DNA of 64,000 nt, taken from positions 124,001 to 188,000 of the forward strand of contig NZ_JTDB02000001.1 in NCBI RefSeq assembly GCF_000785435.2. Direction: 5' to 3'. Source of the stretch: Paraburkholderia sacchari (lineage in GTDB: Bacteria > Pseudomonadota > Gammaproteobacteria > Burkholderiales > Burkholderiaceae). The notes beneath the pieces are model-generated. The model was not told where the DNA came from and ran no database searches. It worked only from the letters and a program-made list of their open reading frames with translations. The position numbers were made by a program, and so were the translations under genes. Shown piece after piece: positions 60,895 through 64,000 of this stretch. Each line of letters opens with the position of its first letter. Position 1 is the first letter of the stretch.

Positions 60895-61884
60895 ATGAAT
60901 AACGATCCATTGCATTCGATACCGAACGGTGCGCGGCCGGCGCGGCGCTTCGCTGCGCCGCTCGCCTGCGTGGCGTTTGCATTCGCGTGTGCCACGGCCA
61001 GCGCGCAAGACAACGCAGCGGCCGATGCAAACGCACAAGCGAACGCACAAGCGAACACCCAGCAAGACGCTGCGCCCGCTACGGCCACGGCCAGCCCATC
61101 GGCCAATCCCGCCGCCGAAGTCGGCAAGCTCCCGCTCGAACAGCAAGTGCGCTGGCTCTCCCGCGCACAAAAGAGCGGCGCGCTCGTCAAGATGAGCGAC
61201 GCGCAACTCACGGCGCTCTTTCAGGCGTTCGATCCGCTCGTTGTGCCCGCGCTGATCGAAATCGGGCCATCGGGGTATCCATCGTACGAATTCGTGCTCT
61301 CGCGCTGGGAACGCCTGAACGGCAAATGGTCAGGCAGGCCCGCGCACATGCTCGTGAAACTCGAGCGCGAACCGCTGCGCATCTACGCGAAGTGGCTGCC
61401 CGACGGCGAAAATGCGGGCGAAGAAGTGATCTACGACGCCACCAAACGCACCGATCAGATGTACGGCCATCTGGGCGGCCTGCTCGGTGTCATGCCGATG
61501 TGGACTGCGATCGACGGCTCGCTCGCGCGCTCGCAGTCGAATCACAAGATCACGGAGCTCGGCACGGAATTCATCGTGAACCGCTTCATGGCTGACGCGA
61601 AGAAGTACGCCGAAGTGGGCGCGCCCTACAAGCCGCAGGTGGAAGTGAAAACGCTCAGCGGCGTGCGCGTGGTGGCGCTCACTTATGCCTCGCCAGCCGG
61701 CAAGCCGCAGTTCTATGCGAAGAAGCAGACGCTCGGGCTGGATCTGCGCCGCCCGTATTTCCGCACCGTCGAGGCGTATGACAACGACGGCCAGATCTTC
61801 GAAAGGATCGTGATCGAAAGCATCACGCCAAAGACCTTCGAGGCCGCCGCCTTTGATCCGAGGAATCCCGAGTACAAGTTCTGA
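60895..61884 (+). CDS. DUF1571-family exported protein
   Basis: 329 residues from ATG 60895, with GGAAG 8 nt upstream. Signal peptide to about 40 (VAFAFACATASA), an Ala/Asn/Gln-rich linker, then DUF1571: ALVPALIEIGPSGYPSYEFVLSRWERLNGKWSG-like text, REPLRIYAKWLPDGENAGEEVIYD, and VRVVALTYASPAGKPQFY. It is a periplasmic protein of unknown role, possibly with a lipid-binding LolA-like fold (inference). Confidence 0.85.
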   Translation: MNNDPLHSIPNGARPARRFAAPLACVAFAFACATASAQDNAAADANAQANAQANTQQDAAPATATASPSANPAAEVGKLPLEQQVRWLSRAQKSGALVKMSDAQLTALFQAFDPLVVPALIEIGPSGYPSYEFVLSRWERLNGKWSGRPAHMLVKLEREPLRIYAKWLPDGENAGEEVIYDATKRTDQMYGHLGGLLGVMPMWTAIDGSLARSQSNHKITELGTEFIVNRFMADAKKYAEVGAPYKPQVEVKTLSGVRVVALTYASPAGKPQFYAKKQTLGLDLRRPYFRTVEAYDNDGQIFERIVIESITPKTFEAAAFDPRNPEYKF

Positions 61885-61900
61885 TACGCCTCACGTAAGT

Positions 61901-62022
61901 CAAAGGTGAGGTTTTTCGGGAGCGCCAACTCCTGGAATTCCTCACCATTGCTCGATGCGCCGGTGAGGTTGCCGCGCTTTGCACGACTCACCATCCGCTT
62001 CTCCTGGAATTCCTCACCATTG
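61901..62022. repeat. Intergenic 22-bp repeat cluster E (3 copies, first inverted)
   Basis: Copy 1 (61901-61922) is on the minus strand and reads CTCCCGAA-AAAC-CTCACCTTTG. Copies 2 and 3 (61929-61950 and 62001-62022) are identical, CTCCTGGA-ATTC-CTCACCATTG, on the plus strand. Copies 1 and 2 form a long imperfect hairpin around GCGCCAA. The cluster fills much of the 315-bp gap between the convergent DUF1571 and 62.2-kb genes. Confidence 0.87.
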
Positions 62023-62199
62023 CGCGCTAGCCGGTGACGCCGCCGCGCCCTTCGCGATTCACCATGCGCCGCCAGCGCGCTTCTCGGCGGCACGGGCCGT
62101 GGCGGCAAGGCGGCAGCAGGCCATCGACATGTTCGGATGGGGGCGTGCGGCACCGCTATCGCGAGTGCTTCGACGCCCTCGCGCAACACCCGCCCACGC

Positions 62200-62724
62200 T
62201 CAGAACTTCACCTTCAGTTGAAAGCCGATCGTGAACGGCAGGTCGTCGGAGGGAATCGGCGGAATGACAATGAAGTTCACGCCCACGCGCTTGTAAGCGA
62301 CCATCACGATAGGCGCGGCCACGGGTCCGATCGAGTGATCGTGGCCGAGCCCCCAGTTGCCGTAGTTGTAGCCGGAGATGATGCCGCCCATCGCCGCGAG
62401 GCGCACGTAGCCCCAGTGCAGGAACTCCGGCGCCCAGACCGCGCCGCCATACCACGAGGGCCGCCGCAGCGAATTGCGAAAGCCGCCCGCGGTGAGCGCC
62501 CAGGTTTCGCCCGGCCAGCATTCGATGCCGAGGCCCGGATTGAATTGCTCGAACTCTTTGTCGGGATGGATGTGATACGAGCCGACCATCGCGTCCACCC
62601 ACAGGCCGCCGCCGCACCAGTCGCCCGCGCGTGCGCTCGTTGCGGCACCGAGCATCAGGGCTGCGAGCGCCAACGCGCTAGCGATTTTTGTTGTCCTGCC
62701 ACCTCGCACTTGCCAACACCGCAT
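62200..62724 (-). CDS. Exported beta-strand-rich hypothetical protein
   Basis: 174 residues from ATG 62724, with GGAG 5 nt upstream. Signal peptide about 1-33 (LALAALMLGAATSARA). The mature part alternates aromatic and Gly strands (VDAMVGSYHIHPDKEFEQFNPGLGIECW, WALTAGGFRNS, VRLAAMGGIISGYNYG) and ends LPFTIGFQLKVKF, an aromatic C-terminus as in outer-membrane barrels. Not named; a small barrel or periplasmic lid protein. Confidence 0.75.
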   Translation of the reverse strand: MRCWQVRGGRTTKIASALALAALMLGAATSARAGDWCGGGLWVDAMVGSYHIHPDKEFEQFNPGLGIECWPGETWALTAGGFRNSLRRPSWYGGAVWAPEFLHWGYVRLAAMGGIISGYNYGNWGLGHDHSIGPVAAPIVMVAYKRVGVNFIVIPPIPSDDLPFTIGFQLKVKF

Positions 62725-62920
62725 GGGCTCTCCGTCCTCTTGCTCGCCGAATCGCTTCGGTTCGTCTGCTGCTGGTTCTGTTCATGGTCTGCTTCCGGCG
62801 ACGGCAAACTGTACAGCAAGACAGCGCGGGCGCACCTTCGGCGCACCCATGTTGCCGGTCCGATGAGTCGCCGCGATGAATTATCGGCGCTGCGCGCGGG
62901 CAAGGGACGAGACAGCCCGC

Positions 62921-63415
62921 TCAGAGCCCGAGATCGCTCAAGCCGGGATGATCGTCGGGACGGCGGCCGAGCGGCCAGTGGTACAGCCGGTCCGCCTCGC
63001 GAATCGGCAGGTCGTTGATGGACGCATGGCGGCGCGCCATCAGCCCGTTCTCGTCGAACTCCCAGTTCTCGTTTCCGTACGAGCGGTACCAGTGGCCGGA
63101 ATCGTCGTGCCACTCGTAGGCGAAGCGCACCGCGATGCGGTTTCCCGTGAACGCCCACAGTTCCTTGATGAGCCGGTAGTCGAGCTCGCGCGCCCACTTG
63201 CGCGTGAGAAACGCGACGATGGCTTCGCGGCCCGTCACGAACTCGGCGCGGTTGCGCCAGACGCTTTGCGGCGTGTAGGCGAGCGCGACGCGCTGTGGAT
63301 CGCGGGTGTTCCAGCCGTCCTCGGCGCCGCGCACTTTTTGGATCGCGGTCTCGCGGGTGAACGGCGGCAGCGGCGGGCGGGTTTCGGCGGAAGGCGTGGT
63401 GCTGGTAGTGCTCAT
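62921..63415 (-). CDS. NTF2-like (DUF1348) protein
   Basis: 164 residues from ATG 63415, with AAGGAG 7 nt upstream. NTF2 fold: [93 protein letters not shown]. Family text matches DUF1348 proteins of about 150 residues. Probably a small-molecule binding or isomerase-like protein. It lies 76 bp downstream of a TetR gene on the same strand. Confidence 0.88.
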   Translation of the reverse strand: MSTTSTTPSAETRPPLPPFTRETAIQKVRGAEDGWNTRDPQRVALAYTPQSVWRNRAEFVTGREAIVAFLTRKWARELDYRLIKELWAFTGNRIAVRFAYEWHDDSGHWYRSYGNENWEFDENGLMARRHASINDLPIREADRLYHWPLGRRPDDHPGLSDLGL

Positions 63416-63491
63416 GCGTGGACTCCTTGGAGAGGGCAGGAAACGACTGGAAGCGGCGTGACTGAAAGAAGAACGCGAGAAAAGCGCGCGG

Positions 63492-64000
63492 CTAGCTGCG
63501 CCCGCGCGCTTCCGGCGCCGCGCCGCGTGTTCGCAGCGATTGCGAGGACTGGGACGACTGGGGCGCAAGCGCATCGAGCAACTGCTGGCCGGCGGCGCGC
63601 GCATCGAGCGCCGCATCCGCTGCGCCGCTCACGAGCGCCACGCCAATCGCGCCGTCGATCAGGATCAGCCACTGGCGCGCGAGCCGCGCCGCCACGCGCC
63701 GGTCCGCGCCAACGGCTTCCGCCCATGCTTCGCATTGCTCGACAATGAACGCGAGCAGCCGCGCCTTGTGCAGGCGGGCGACCTCGCGCACGGGATCGTC
63801 GGGTGAAGCGGTCTCGCCAGCGGCATTCAGAAACGCGCAGCCGTGAAAGTCTTCCGAGGCAAACCACTCGCGCAGCAGGTCGAACATGCCGATCAGGCGC
63901 GTGCGCGGCGTGCGGCCGCGTTTCATGGTGCCCTCGATGAACCAGCGCATCCAGCGCTCGTCGCGACGCGTGAGCGCGGCGGCCACCAGCGCGTCCTTCG
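63492..64000 (-). CDS. TetR/AcrR-family regulator (N-terminus outside window)
   Basis: The frame is open to the window edge; visible text starts [20 protein letters not shown], which follows the HTH (the usual HFGSKDALVAA), then the effector domain [37 protein letters not shown] and [31 protein letters not shown]. The helix-turn-helix itself is not in the window. It likely regulates the DUF1348 gene downstream. Confidence 0.85.
   Translation of the reverse strand, partial: KDALVAAALTRRDERWMRWFIEGTMKRGRTPRTRLIGMFDLLREWFASEDFHGCAFLNAAGETASPDDPVREVARLHKARLLAFIVEQCEAWAEAVGADRRVAARLARQWLILIDGAIGVALVSGAADAALDARAAGQQLLDALAPQSSQSSQSLRTRGAAPEARGRS

Noticed and set aside
29153..62022. The repeats as CRISPR arrays
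   Set aside because: Distances between copies are irregular, the repeat is two conserved blocks with a variable centre, one copy is inverted, and no cas gene is near.
1..64000. Prophage, insertion sequence, integron or conjugative element
   Set aside because: No transposase, integrase, phage structural or transfer gene was recognised in any frame; the remnant patch at 59.6-60.8 kb has no terminal repeats.

Overview
The window is about 65% GC and looks like a chromosomal segment of a Burkholderiaceae bacterium, most likely Paraburkholderia, Caballeronia or Burkholderia. The evidence is the dense arg-lys-poor, GC-rich coding, a tRNA-Val(GAC) with encoded CCA, DUF2950/DUF3300 neighbours, an hpa (homoprotocatechuate) operon with split hpaG, and many regulators and ABC systems typical of that family. 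No rRNA, insertion sequence, prophage or CRISPR array was recognised. Genus-level placement is inference.

Layout. 1-11.3 kb (mostly minus strand): the 5' part of a dihydroxyacetone kinase, tRNA-Val with its promoter and terminator, a dadA-gltI pair for D-amino-acid oxidation and amino-acid uptake, envelope proteins (SYLF lipoprotein, DUF2950, DUF3300), a TAXI-type solute receptor, and three regulators. 11.5-18 kb: a YdeP/FdhF molybdoenzyme, then a minus-strand signalling cassette (CheA-like kinase without a CheW domain, cytoplasmic receptor fragment, CheX-like protein, CheY). 18-28.7 kb: AraC, LysE, a short Fae homologue, a PAS chemoreceptor, MltF, a candidate sRNA, a DedA-rhodanese fusion, a cyclic-nucleotide-domain/thioredoxin-reductase-like fusion and a YcaQ-type glycosylase. 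29-39 kb: a methyltransferase, a thioredoxin, and hpaR divergent from hpaG1-G2-E-D-F-H plus a class II aldolase and a ketopantoate-reductase-like gene, ending at a broken MFS gene. 39-48 kb: a large MscS channel and a six-gene minus-strand operon (periplasmic binding protein, two permeases, ATPase, a histidine-ammonia-lyase homologue, HutC-type regulator). 48-52 kb: a nitrate/sulfonate-type ABC system with a long leader. 53.8-57.6 kb: molybdate genes (modE broken by a stop, mop, modA, modB-modC fusion). 57.6-64 kb: hypotheticals, a patch of fused gene remnants, and a partial TetR operon.

The most unusual features are two. First, a family of 22-bp intergenic repeats (CTCCYGRA, four variable bases, CTCACCTTTG) occurs in at least 15 full copies and one half copy, clustered at five intergenic places between 29 and 62 kb, with fixed internal spacing but irregular distances between copies. 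Second, the lyase in the amino-acid operon is a clear HAL homologue but has Tyr-Leu-Ser where the Ala-Ser-Gly triad that builds the MIO cofactor should be. The operon promoter carries a perfect 12-bp palindrome of the HutC/DasR operator type.

All function calls come from reading sequence and recalling family features; no database search was possible.
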